Assembly (NCBI GenBank): GCA_003221435.1
Contig: QHRS01000132.1
Location: forward strand, 1 to 12,355
DNA length: 12,355 nucleotides
DNA from: Candidatus Rokuibacteriota bacterium
GTDB lineage: Bacteria > Methylomirabilota > Methylomirabilia > Rokubacteriales > CSP1-6
Direction of reading: 5' to 3'
Positions 1 to 7,181 of the stretch are shown here, piece after piece (position 1 is the stretch's first letter; every line of letters begins with the position of its first letter). Under the pieces are notes generated by a model, which did no database searches, was not told where the DNA came from, and worked only from the letters and a program-made list of their open reading frames with translations. The position numbers were made by a program, and so were the translations under genes.

Positions 1-1325
1 TGCCCCTGCTTCGTGAAGCGGACCGCCGTGATCGGCCGCACCCCGTTGTACTTCCGCTTGATGTGCCAGGCCACGATGCCCGCGTCGAACGACGCGTTGT
101 GCATCGCAAAGAACATCTTCGCGTCCTGATCGATCGTGTGGTTGTCGCGCTGCGAGACGAACTGTGCGAAGAGTCCCCAGTGGCCCGGTGGCAGCTCAGA
201 CGACGGGCCGTCGGCCCAGTACTCGACGATGAGCTTGCGCCCGGTGTCTAGGTCCTTGCTGAACTGGATGATGTCGTCGACGTCCTTCTGATACTGGCCG
301 GAGTTCTTCTCGCAGTCCGGCGGCGGGATGGTCAGGATGTCGTCGAACTGATCCGCCGACGAGTCGAGCAAGCCGCCCGTCAGCGCGAACGACGTGACCC
401 GCTCCCAGTGCGCGGCGACGAAGGTCTGCCGCGCGTGCGTGCTGAAGACCAAGGGCTGCCAGTGATTCGGATCGACGACGTACGGCCAGGGCAGCAAGGG
501 ATTGATGTAGTCGTCGGAGGCCGGGCACACCGCCAGCAGCGGACTGCAGAAGCCCATGAGCGGATTCGAGGGCACGTAATGACGGTAATCGGCGGCGAGG
601 TCGTCATAGTCCGCATAGGGTCCGGTTTGGGTGCCGCGCGGACCGAGACACGGCAGCGGCTCCAGCAGCTGTAGCTCCGGATCCGGAGACTCGCCACCCA
701 ACTGCGTGACCGTGACCGGAGTCCACGGATAGTTGACTGGACCACACGGCACCGGCGCCAGATCGCCGTATTGGTTCGAGCCGTCGTCACGCCGGGCATC
801 GATCACCGCCTGCGCGGCGATGATACCGATGCACGCCGCCGCGGGCTGATCAGCTTTGCGCGGATCAAAGGTCTGGCAATTATTCTCATCGGGGTCGCAT
901 TTCTTATCGGAGTCGCAGTAACCCTGATTCACTAGCATGGCTTTCAGCCGCACGCTGGGCTGCGCCAGGGGTGGCAGCAGCTCGCCGTCCGGATACAGGT
1001 TCCGCAGGCAGCGGTACGCGGCAAAGCTGATCGCCTTGGCCTTGTTCGCGTCGGTGCGCTCCTTGGGAGGTCGGCGCCGGGTCCCGGTGACATCGGTGGT
1101 GGCGACGGCGAACTCGTCGTACGCGGCCCACGCGTCGTACATGCACGTGTGCGCGATCGCCAGCGCGCGCGCCACCATCGGCGGCCCGTTGCGCAGGGAC
1201 TTGCTCAAGCGCACCTCGGTGAGGGCGACGGCGTTCCAGTCGCTGACGACGGTTGCCCATGCGGAAGTCACCGAGACAAGCACCGCGACGAAGGTTGTCA
1301 CCCTGATCATCAGACGTAACGACAT
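1..1325 (-). CDS. Secreted vanadium-dependent haloperoxidase-like protein (PAP2 superfamily), 3' end outside window
   Basis: The first 441 residues are open to the window edge. Residues 1-24 form a Sec signal peptide (basic MSLRLMIR, hydrophobic core, cleavage after SAWA), so the protein is exported. The body matches bacterial vanadium-dependent haloperoxidase homologues: WNAVALTEVR (about 30-39), ARALAIAHTCMYDAWAAYD (52-70), EYWADGPSSELPPGHW (368-383) and FFAMHNASFDAGIVAW (405-420). Next comes the first vanadate/phosphate-binding arm K-x6-R-P (Lys423, Arg430). The remaining motifs (PSGH and the distal Arg/His) would lie off the left edge. Members oxidise halides with peroxide or act as acid phosphatases; which applies here cannot be told. 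Eleven cysteines and an acidic Cys-rich insert (137-150) are unusual. ATG 1325 is chosen over in-frame ATG 1379 because GGAGG lies 5 nt upstream and the signal peptide begins there. It may be monocistronic, as a promoter-like site lies about 200 bp upstream. Confidence 0.85.
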   Translation of the reverse strand, partial: MSLRLMIRVTTFVAVLVSVTSAWATVVSDWNAVALTEVRLSKSLRNGPPMVARALAIAHTCMYDAWAAYDEFAVATTDVTGTRRRPPKERTDANKAKAISFAAYRCLRNLYPDGELLPPLAQPSVRLKAMLVNQGYCDSDKKCDPDENNCQTFDPRKADQPAAACIGIIAAQAVIDARRDDGSNQYGDLAPVPCGPVNYPWTPVTVTQLGGESPDPELQLLEPLPCLGPRGTQTGPYADYDDLAADYRHYVPSNPLMGFCSPLLAVCPASDDYINPLLPWPYVVDPNHWQPLVFSTHARQTFVAAHWERVTSFALTGGLLDSSADQFDDILTIPPPDCEKNSGQYQKDVDDIIQFSKDLDTGRKLIVEYWADGPSSELPPGHWGLFAQFVSQRDNHTIDQDAKMFFAMHNASFDAGIVAWHIKRKYNGVRPITAVRFTKQG

Positions 1326-1532
1326 GGGGTCCTCCAAGCCGGCGAGCAGGCCCGCAAGGAAGATCCTCCGAGCATTCATGACCGGGCCTCTGACTTCCTA
1401 GCGTGCAGTGACCAGACAGTTCCACTTGGCCTGCAACGCTCCGAGCTTGGCAGGTTTGGCGATGACGCTCTCGGTCCCTACCGCCGAGGTCCCCCGCGCA
1501 CGTCGTCCCCAGGGACTCCGGTTGACACGCGC

Positions 1533-1560
1533 ATCCTAGCGGCACCCGGGGGCGAGTCAA
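1533..1560 (-). promoter_or_regulatory. Candidate sigma70-type promoter for the haloperoxidase gene
   Basis: On the minus strand, TTGACT (1560-1555) and TAGGAT (1538-1533) are separated by 16 bp. This would give a leader of about 200 nt before ATG 1325. It is a consensus match only (5/6 and 4/6) and sits in the most AT-rich gap of the window. Confidence 0.4.
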
Positions 1561-1590
1561 GAGAAATATTCGGAAACTCCCTAGACCTCG

Positions 1591-1764
1591 GTGCAAAAGT
1601 TTTCACACTCGTGTAGTCCCCCCCCGGGAGTCCGCCTTCACGCCGCGTTACTTCAGGTGTTTGACGTGACGGTCCCGGTGGCGAACCTCTTTGAGGTCTT
1701 CGCAATCGTCTTGCCATCAGGAACATACTTGCCGTATCACCTCACGGCTGTGCCGGTGAACTAG
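1591..1764 (+). pseudogene. Possible remnant or small ORF resembling the C-terminal end of a beta-rich protein
   Basis: This frame is open after a stop at 1582-1584. From GTG 1591 it gives 57 codons ending in TAG at 1762-1764. The last 35 residues (from about 1660) read VFDVTVPVANLFEVFAIVLP, then SGTYLPYHLTAVPVN. The alternation of hydrophobic and polar residues with Gly/Pro turns looks like the last strands of a beta-sandwich domain rather than random GC-rich translation. No ribosome-binding site is evident and the first 20 residues look non-coding. It could be the tail of a degraded gene, a genuine small protein or chance. I do not recognise a family. Confidence 0.22.
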
Positions 1765-1881
1765 GACTCCGAGGAGGCGAAGGGAAAAAGCACACGCTCA
1801 CGACTCAACCGACTGAGCGAAACGGCCACGGCCTGCCGGCGTCGATCGCCATGGTAGTGTGGCGCGGGTTGAGGCGGTCGC

Positions 1882-1899
1882 CCGGCATTTTATTGCCGG
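1882..1899 (-). terminator. Weak hairpin downstream of the minus-strand operon
   Basis: CCGGCA-TTTTAT-TGCCGG is a perfect 6-bp palindrome about 20 bp past the TGA at 1918-1920. No T-run follows on the minus strand, so it could be a weak or Rho-assisted end, or merely an RNA-stabilising stem. Confidence 0.2.
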
Positions 1900-1917
1900 C
1901 AACTGCCGTCGGAAGGC

Positions 1918-2673
1918 TCAGGCCGGGAACAGCGTGCCTTTCTTCAGGTAGCGCGCGGCAGCCCACCCGACACTGGCGCCGGCCAGCAGGACCGAGAGCA
2001 CGCCGACGTAGCGTGGGGTCCAGTCTGCGTTGACGAGGGATTCGTACGCGAGCAGCGCCAAGACGGTCGCGATCCACGCGTAGGTGCTCCCGTACTCCTT
2101 GATCACGAGGCGCCGCCAGTCGAACCGGAAGCCCTCGAGCGAGTGCCGCAGGCCGCGGAAGTCCGGCAGCCAGCGTCCGACGTCGCGGCAGTACGCGTCG
2201 TACTGGGTCCCGAACCTGTCGCGGAGGTAGGCCTCCTCGGCGGCGACGATGGCCCGGTAGGCGAAGAGGAAGAACGCTCCCCCGAGCAGATAGACCCAGG
2301 GGTTGTTGTGGATGATGAAGAGCCCCAACAGGATCAGAAGATTGCCCACGTAGAGCGGATTGCGCGAGTGCCTGAAGAAGCCTTCGGTGACGAGCCGCTT
2401 CGCGTAGACGCGGCCGTGCCTGCCGCCGCGACTGACGTAGGCGTAGCCGATCACCCCCGCGCGCAGGCTCTGGCCCGCCAGGGCGACCGCGAAGCCGAGC
2501 AGGTCCATCCAGCGGTCGAGTCGCGCGCTGCCGCGCGGGTACGCCGGGGGGAACGAGGCCGCGAGCGCGAGCAGGACCACCGGGAAGATCGCGTTGCGGT
2601 AGCGGAAGAAGAAGTTGCCGCACGCGACGAGTAGGGACTCGCCGGATTCTCGCGTGAGCCTGGTGGCGCGCAT
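1918..2673 (-). CDS. Isoprenylcysteine carboxyl methyltransferase (ICMT)/phospholipid-methyltransferase family membrane protein
   Basis: This 251-residue integral membrane protein is probably a SAM-dependent methyltransferase of the ICMT/PEMT/NnrU type. Hydrophobic segments lie near residues 28-43, 56-72, 109-140, 200-212 and 222-240. The family signature RHSRNPLYVGNLL (101-113) is followed by EE (146-147) and the FGTQYDAYCRDVGRWLP stretch (154-170), the usual cofactor-binding end of these enzymes. The last two membrane segments after position 195 extend beyond the minimal domain. ATG 2673 overlaps the cmoA stop by one base (TAATG), so translational coupling is likely. Longer in-frame readings upstream run through cmoA in the wrong frame and were rejected. 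The substrate is unknown. Position in a glycan/lipid export operon suggests a membrane lipid or polyprenyl-type acceptor, which is inference. Confidence 0.82.
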   Translation of the reverse strand: MRATRLTRESGESLLVACGNFFFRYRNAIFPVVLLALAASFPPAYPRGSARLDRWMDLLGFAVALAGQSLRAGVIGYAYVSRGGRHGRVYAKRLVTEGFFRHSRNPLYVGNLLILLGLFIIHNNPWVYLLGGAFFLFAYRAIVAAEEAYLRDRFGTQYDAYCRDVGRWLPDFRGLRHSLEGFRFDWRRLVIKEYGSTYAWIATVLALLAYESLVNADWTPRYVGVLSVLLAGASVGWAAARYLKKGTLFPA

Positions 2674-3395
2674 TACTTCACGGCGACCATGCCGCAGAAG
2701 TTGTACCAGCGGAAGAAGACCTCGACGTGCTTGAATCCCGCCGAGCGGAGCAGCGCGACATTCTCGTCGCGCCGGTACGGGATCAGGACGTTCTCGAGGG
2801 CCTCGCGCTTCCGGCTGATCTCCGTGTCGGAGTAGCCGTTGCGCCGCTTCAGGTCGTAGTAGTACTTGATGAAGAGCCGGTTGAAGAGCGAATCGGCCAT
2901 CGTGAGTTTTTCGACCAGGAGCAGGCAGCCCTGGCCCCCGAGGCCGCCGGCCACGTCGCGGATGACCTTCCCGCGATGGAGCGGCCGGATGAACTGGAGC
3001 GTCAGGTTCATGACGACGACCGACGCGTTCACCACGTCGAGCCCGTGCTCCAGATCGGCCTCGATCAGGTCGTGCGGGCGCTTGAAGCCAACCTCGTCCA
3101 GCTTCTCGCGCGCCTTGGCGAGCATCTCGGCCGAATTGTCCACCCCGATGAACCGGACCTCGGGGTGGACCACGGGGTCCAGCGCCAGCAAGGTGGTGCC
3201 CGTCGCGCACCCGAGGTCATACAGGTTCGTCCCTTCCACCGCGAAGTCGGCGGCCATCTCGCCGATCATCCGCTGCATCTCCCCGTAAAACGGCACCGAC
3301 CGGCTCACCATGTCGTCGAAGACGGTGGCGGTCTCCTTGCCGAACGTGAAGTCGGTCGGTGACTTCGCGCGCTCGAAGATCTGATCCCGGGCCAT
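2673..3395 (-). CDS. cmoA: Carboxy-S-adenosyl-L-methionine synthase CmoA (class I SAM methyltransferase fold)
   Basis: This 240-residue protein lines up over its whole length with E. coli CmoA (247 residues) as recalled: FTFGKETATVFDDMVSRSVP (17-36), glycine motif YDLGCATG (59-66), GVDNSAEM (84-91), VVVMNLTLQF (126-135), KRRNGYSDTEISRKREALEN (183-202) and a closing YNFCGMVAVK. CmoA converts SAM and prephenate into carboxy-SAM, which CmoB uses to form the cmo5U34 wobble base in tRNA. Arg197 aligns with E. coli Arg199, reported to contact the added carboxylate, which favours a true Cx-SAM synthase over a generic methyltransferase. No cmoB is in the window. ATG 3395 follows an AAGGAAAG-type ribosome-binding site and fits the family N-terminus; the longer reading from 3470 enters the exporter gene. 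Upstream gap 46 bp. Confidence 0.86.
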   Translation of the reverse strand: MARDQIFERAKSPTDFTFGKETATVFDDMVSRSVPFYGEMQRMIGEMAADFAVEGTNLYDLGCATGTTLLALDPVVHPEVRFIGVDNSAEMLAKAREKLDEVGFKRPHDLIEADLEHGLDVVNASVVVMNLTLQFIRPLHRGKVIRDVAGGLGGQGCLLLVEKLTMADSLFNRLFIKYYYDLKRRNGYSDTEISRKREALENVLIPYRRDENVALLRSAGFKHVEVFFRWYNFCGMVAVK

Positions 3396-3441
3396 CAGCG
3401 TCTTTCCTTTTCGTGTGCGAGGCTCCGCCGCGGGGTCGTCA

Positions 3442-5053
3442 TCAGGCGACACCTTCCATCTGCAGGGCATAGAGCTTCCGGTAGATCCCGTCGCGGGCGA
3501 TGAGCTCGTCGTGGCGTCCGACCTCCCGAATCCGCCCCTCGTGGATGACCACGATCCGGTCGGCGTGACGGACCGTGGAGAGCCGGTGCGCGATCACGAG
3601 CACGGTGCGGTTGCGTATCAGCTCGGAGAGCGCCTGCTGCACGAGGAACTCGCTCTCCGCGTCGAGATCCGACGTCGCCTCGTCCCGAGAGCCGGACGCC
3701 CCGCTCGCCCACGAGGGTGTCGTACCTGTCAGGCGTGGCGACGATGAACTCGTGGGCCTGGGCGAGCCGCGCCGCCTGGATGATGTCGGGCAGGGCGGCG
3801 TCGGGGCGGCCATAGCCGATGTTGTACCGGATCGTGTCGTTGAAGAGGAAGTTCTCCTGGGTCACGATGCCGATCACCGCGCGGAGCGACCCGACCGTGA
3901 CGTCGCGCAGGTCGTGCCCGTCGATCAGGATGCGCCCGCCGGTCACGTCGTGAAAGCGGGGCAGCAGGTCCATCAGCGTCGATTTCCCCGCGCCGCTCAT
4001 GCCCACGAAGGCCACGACCTCGCCTTTCCGCACCGTGAGCGTGATGTCGCTCAGCACGTCCGCGTCCGCGTCCGCGTACCGGAAGGACACGCCCACGAAC
4101 TCGATGGTTCGTGCGAAGCCGGGGAGCGCGGGGACGCCGGGGCGGTCGACGATCGCCGGCGGCATATCCATCACCTCGAAGACGCGCTCGACCGACGCGG
4201 TCGTCTGCTGGACGGTGTTGAAGATGCGCGTCTCGCCATTGATGACGCGGTACCCGCCGTACCAGATCGCCGCCATGATGCCGACGGCGCCGATGATCTC
4301 CATGAGCGGCTCGGTGATCTCGTCGGCCCGCACGTTCTTCAACGAAAGGTGCAGCAGGCGCTGGTTGAGCCCGTCGAAGCGCTCCTGCTCGTGCGCCTCC
4401 CGGCCGAAGGCCTTGACGATCTTCGTGCCGGTGAACGACTCCTGGAGCAGCACGACGAGCTGCGCGCCCCGCTCCTGGGCCCGCTTGTTGATCTTGTAGA
4501 GGCGACGGCCGATGGCGCGCACGATCACGGAAATGAACGGGAACGCGAACAGCGCGAAGAGGGTCGGCACCCAGTCGCGGGACACCATGACCGCGGTGAG
4601 GGCGATGATCGTCCCGACCTGCCGGAGCGCCATGACGAGCACCGTCGAGGACAGCCGGGCCAGGCGGTTCACGTCGATGATGACGCGCGACGTCAGCTCC
4701 GCGCTGTGGACGTCGCTGAAGAACGCGAGCGGCATCCGCTGGATGTGCCGGTAGAGGTCGCGGCGGATGGTGGCGATGACGCGCTCGCCGACGGCGGCCA
4801 TGAGATAGGACTGCGCGTACCGGCCCAGTCCCTTCAGGACGTAGACGGCGAGGAGCGCGAGCGGCAGAAGCTTGAGCATCAGCAGGTCGCGTCGGATGAA
4901 GATGCCGTCCATCGCCGGCTTCACGAGCCAGGCGATCGCCCCGTCCATCGCCGACACGAAGAGGGCCAGCAGGCCGCCGCCCGCGAGCCACACCCAGTAC
5001 GGGCGCAGGTAGCCGCCGAGCCGCGCGTAGATCGCCGTCACGCGGCGAATCAT
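3442..5053 (-). pseudogene. MsbA-like lipid/glycolipid ABC exporter, broken by two internal deletions (one frame-shifting)
   Basis: This is a half-transporter with an N-terminal ABC membrane domain (about 15-300) and C-terminal nucleotide-binding domain. It is closest in style to MsbA: coupling-helix regions VGERVIATIRRDLYRHIQRM (88-107) and LLQESFTGTKIVKAFGREAH (202-221), Walker A GMSGAGKST (351-359), Q-loop Gln399 and the signature start RLSG (454-457). The frame then fails at 3684/3685: the next frame resumes at DEATSDLD, then the H-loop IAHRLS and a normal C-terminus ending at 3442. About 22 codons (GQRQR..., Walker B strand) are absent, roughly 65 nt. A second, in-frame gap at 4231 joins INGE to TRIFNTVQQ, dropping about 24 residues of TM6. 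As read, it cannot hydrolyse ATP normally. ATG 5053 overlaps the glycosyltransferase stop (ATGA). Confidence 0.85.
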
Positions 5054-6123
5054 GCGGGGCGTCGGGCGAGGAGCCGCCGGTAGAGGGCCTCGGTGCGCTC
5101 GACCTTGACGGCGGTGGAGAACTTCGCCTCCACGAGCGCCCGGCCGGCGCGTCCCATCGCCTTCGCGCGCTCCGGATCCGTCGCGATCGCCAGCAGCGCG
5201 TCGGCCAGCGCGCCCGGATCGCGCGGGGGCACGAGCAGTCCGGTGTGGCCGTGCAGGACGATCTCCGGGTTGCCCTCGATGTCCGTCCCGATCACCGGCG
5301 TCCCGACGGCGAGCGATTCGCGCAGCGTGCCGGTCAGCCCGAGGCCCTCGTACGACGCGTCGACGGTGACGGCGCTCGCGGCCAGAATCTCCGGAATGTC
5401 CTCGCGGTAGGGAAACACCGACACGGCGCCCGCGATCCCGCGCGCCGCGGCCTGCGCCTGCAGCGCCTGCGCCTTGCCGCCGCGGGCGCCGACGAAGAGC
5501 ACCCGGGCGCGCGGGAGGCGCGGCGTGACCTTCGCCACCGCGTCCAGCACGTCGTCGTTGCCCTTCCAGGACCGCGTGCCGATCTGGGTGATCAGGAACT
5601 CGTGCGGGCCGAGCCCGAGCTCGCGGCGGATCCCCGAGCCGTCCACGCCGGGATGGAAGCACGCGGTGTCGGTGCCGGAGTAGATGACCTCGATCTTCTC
5701 GGCCGGCACGCCCTGCTTGATCAGCCCCTGCTTGATGGAGTCGCAGACCGCGACGATCGCGGTGACCCGCCGGGTCGTGTAGCCGAGACGGTTGAGCGGA
5801 TCGAGCGGGAAACTGACGCCCCGGTTCAGGACGAGCACCGGGATGCGCACGAAGAGGCTCGCGATCATCGCCAGCGTGCGCGCCTTGCCTTTCTGGGCGT
5901 GGACGATCTGCGTGCGGTGCGACTGTAAGATTCCCACGAGCCGCCGCACCGAGCGGAGGTCGGCCTCGGAGGTCATCGGCAGCGCGTGGTAGGGGATGCC
6001 CGCCTCGCGGGTCTTCGCGCTCCATATCTCACTCGGCCGTGTCGCCATGACGACGTCATGGCCGCGGGCCTTGAGCCCCAGCGCGAGGTCGCGGACCTGG
6101 ATCGCGGCGCCGGTGAAGTGTCC
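5050..6123 (-). CDS. GT4-family glycosyltransferase, 5' end missing
   Basis: The 357 recognisable residues form a GT-B, GT4-type glycosyltransferase that would transfer a sugar from a nucleotide donor to a lipid or glycan acceptor at the cytoplasmic membrane face. Seen: GAAIQVRDLALGLKARGHDV (5-24, first helix and next strand), VIYSGTDTACFHP (147-158, inter-domain linker), ITQIGTRSWKGNDDVLDA (178-195, start of the C-terminal Rossmann domain), SYEGLGLTGTLRES (257-270, nucleotide-sugar region with E-x9-E spacing rather than the usual E-x7-E) and GTPVIGTDIEGNPEIV (274-289). The first beta strand and start codon are absent: reading upstream from 6123 gives a highly charged run belonging to the aminotransferase gene, and no usable start lies near. 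The 3' end overlaps the exporter ATG by 4 bp. As read it may not be translated independently. Confidence 0.82.
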   Translation of the reverse strand, partial: GHFTGAAIQVRDLALGLKARGHDVVMATRPSEIWSAKTREAGIPYHALPMTSEADLRSVRRLVGILQSHRTQIVHAQKGKARTLAMIASLFVRIPVLVLNRGVSFPLDPLNRLGYTTRRVTAIVAVCDSIKQGLIKQGVPAEKIEVIYSGTDTACFHPGVDGSGIRRELGLGPHEFLITQIGTRSWKGNDDVLDAVAKVTPRLPRARVLFVGARGGKAQALQAQAAARGIAGAVSVFPYREDIPEILAASAVTVDASYEGLGLTGTLRESLAVGTPVIGTDIEGNPEIVLHGHTGLLVPPRDPGALADALLAIATDPERAKAMGRAGRALVEAKFSTAVKVERTEALYRRLLARRPA

Positions 6124-7181
6124 GCGGCGGCCACCTGATCGATCTCGGCATCGGTGTGGCCGGCCGAGATCGGCAGTGAGAGGATTTCCTCCACGAGGCG
6201 CTCGGTGCGCGGCAGGGGAGGCGGCGCGAGGCGCTCGACCGCCGGCTGCTTGTGGCACGGCACCGGATAGTGGATGCCCGTCTGGATCGAGCGCTCTTTC
6301 AGGAAGGCCGCCAGCTCCTGCCGCCTCGGCGTACGAATGACGTAGAGGTGATAAACGTGGCGCGCCCCGGGCTGCTCGCGCGGCAGCTCGATCGGGAGCC
6401 CGGCGAGCGCCTGCGCGTACCGGGCCGCGATCGCCCGGCGCCGGGCGTTCATGCTGTCGAGCCGGCGCAGCAGCACGCGGCCGATGGCGGCCTGCACGTC
6501 GTTGAAGCGGAGGTTGAACCCGAGCTCCGTGTGCACGTCCTTGTTGACCCGGCCGTGATCGCGAAGCCGCCGGCCGCGCGCCGCAATCTCGTCGTCATCG
6601 GTCACGAGGATGCCGCCGTCGCCCATGACCGTGAGGTTCTTCGACGGATAGAAGGAGAATGCGGCGGCGCGCCCGAACGAGCCGATGCGCTGCCCGCGCC
6701 ACGTGGCGCCGTGCGCCTGGCAGCAGTCTTCCAGCATCCAGAGCCTGCGCTGCGACGCGAGGGTCTGGAACGCATCGACCTGCACGGGGTGGCCGTAGAT
6801 GTGCACCGGGACGATTCCGACCGTGCGCGCGCTGATCTTCGTGACGGCGTCCTCGGGATCGATCGTGCAGGCGTCCGTTACGTCGACGAAGACCGGCGTC
6901 GCGTCGGCGAACAGGATCGCCTCGGCCGTCGGGAAGGCCGTGTGCGACGGCACCAGGACCTCGTCGCCGGGCTTCACGCCAAGCGCCTTCATCGCCATCC
7001 AGAGCGCGGCGGTGCCGGAGTTGGTGAGGACGGCGTGTTTGGTGCCGATGTAACGCGCGAACTCACGCTCGAACTCGCGGCATTCGGGACCGAGGATGTA
7101 CTGGCCCGAATCGATGGCGGCGAGCGCGGCCTGCCTGATCTCGTCATCCTTCGGGGGCCGCGACAGCGGGATGGGGATCAG
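6123..7181 (-). CDS. DegT/DnrJ/EryC1/StrS-family PLP-dependent sugar aminotransferase, C-terminal end lost at fusion point
   Basis: This cytoplasmic enzyme would transfer an amino group (usually from glutamate) to a keto-sugar nucleotide, supplying an amino sugar to surface glycans. Seen: IPLSRPPKDDEIR at the N-terminus, SGQYILGPE, TNSGTAALWMAMKALGVKPG (about 51-70), LEDCCQAHGA (Asp152, Gln155 near the PLP ring), FSFYPSKN with Schiff-base Lys181, and VPCHKQPA near the C-terminus. After DAEIDQVAAA the homology stops and the frame runs on to 5973 through glycosyltransferase DNA, so about 10-20 C-terminal residues and the native stop are missing. No ATG, GTG or TTG covers the conserved N-terminus: the best start is CTG 7181, preceded by GGAGGAGG and overlapping the flavin reductase stop by 4 bp (CTGA). 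ATG 6998 would discard 61 conserved residues. Confidence 0.85.

Larger units (their letters stand above)
1326..1917. other. 592-bp gene-poor gap
   Basis: No convincing intact gene was found on either strand. The gap is less GC-rich than its surroundings, especially 1560-1770. It contains the haloperoxidase promoter candidate (1533-1560), a short plus-strand stretch with coding character (1591-1764) and a 6-bp stem/6-nt loop palindrome at 1882-1899 just past the stop of the membrane methyltransferase. Longer readings here, such as minus 1596-904 and plus 937-1401, overlap the haloperoxidase and have no domain-like sequence. Confidence 0.5.

Noticed and set aside
1282..1379. ATG 1379 as start of the haloperoxidase
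   Set aside because: It adds residues that disrupt the signal peptide and lacks the GGAGG that precedes ATG 1325.
1522..1550. TTGACA on the plus strand as a promoter
   Set aside because: No -10 box at 15-19 bp (the sequence there is CCCGGG) and no gene follows.
904..1596. A 230-codon minus-strand frame near the haloperoxidase start
   Set aside because: It overlaps the haloperoxidase in another frame; the translation is Arg/Gly-rich, has no domain, and crosses the promoter and ribosome-binding site of the real gene.
3660..3700. Programmed ribosomal frameshifting in the exporter
   Set aside because: No slippery heptamer was seen, and the residues between RLSG and DEATS are missing altogether, so a shift alone cannot restore the protein.
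3575..5083. A 502-codon open frame on the plus strand opposite the exporter
   Set aside because: Composition is His/Asp/Arg/Glu-rich without domains and it mirrors the exporter codons; this is a typical high-GC antisense shadow.
3395..6025. A single 876-codon minus-strand reading frame
   Set aside because: Only its middle part is the exporter; the first third is glycosyltransferase and the last part is cmoA-side DNA read out of frame.
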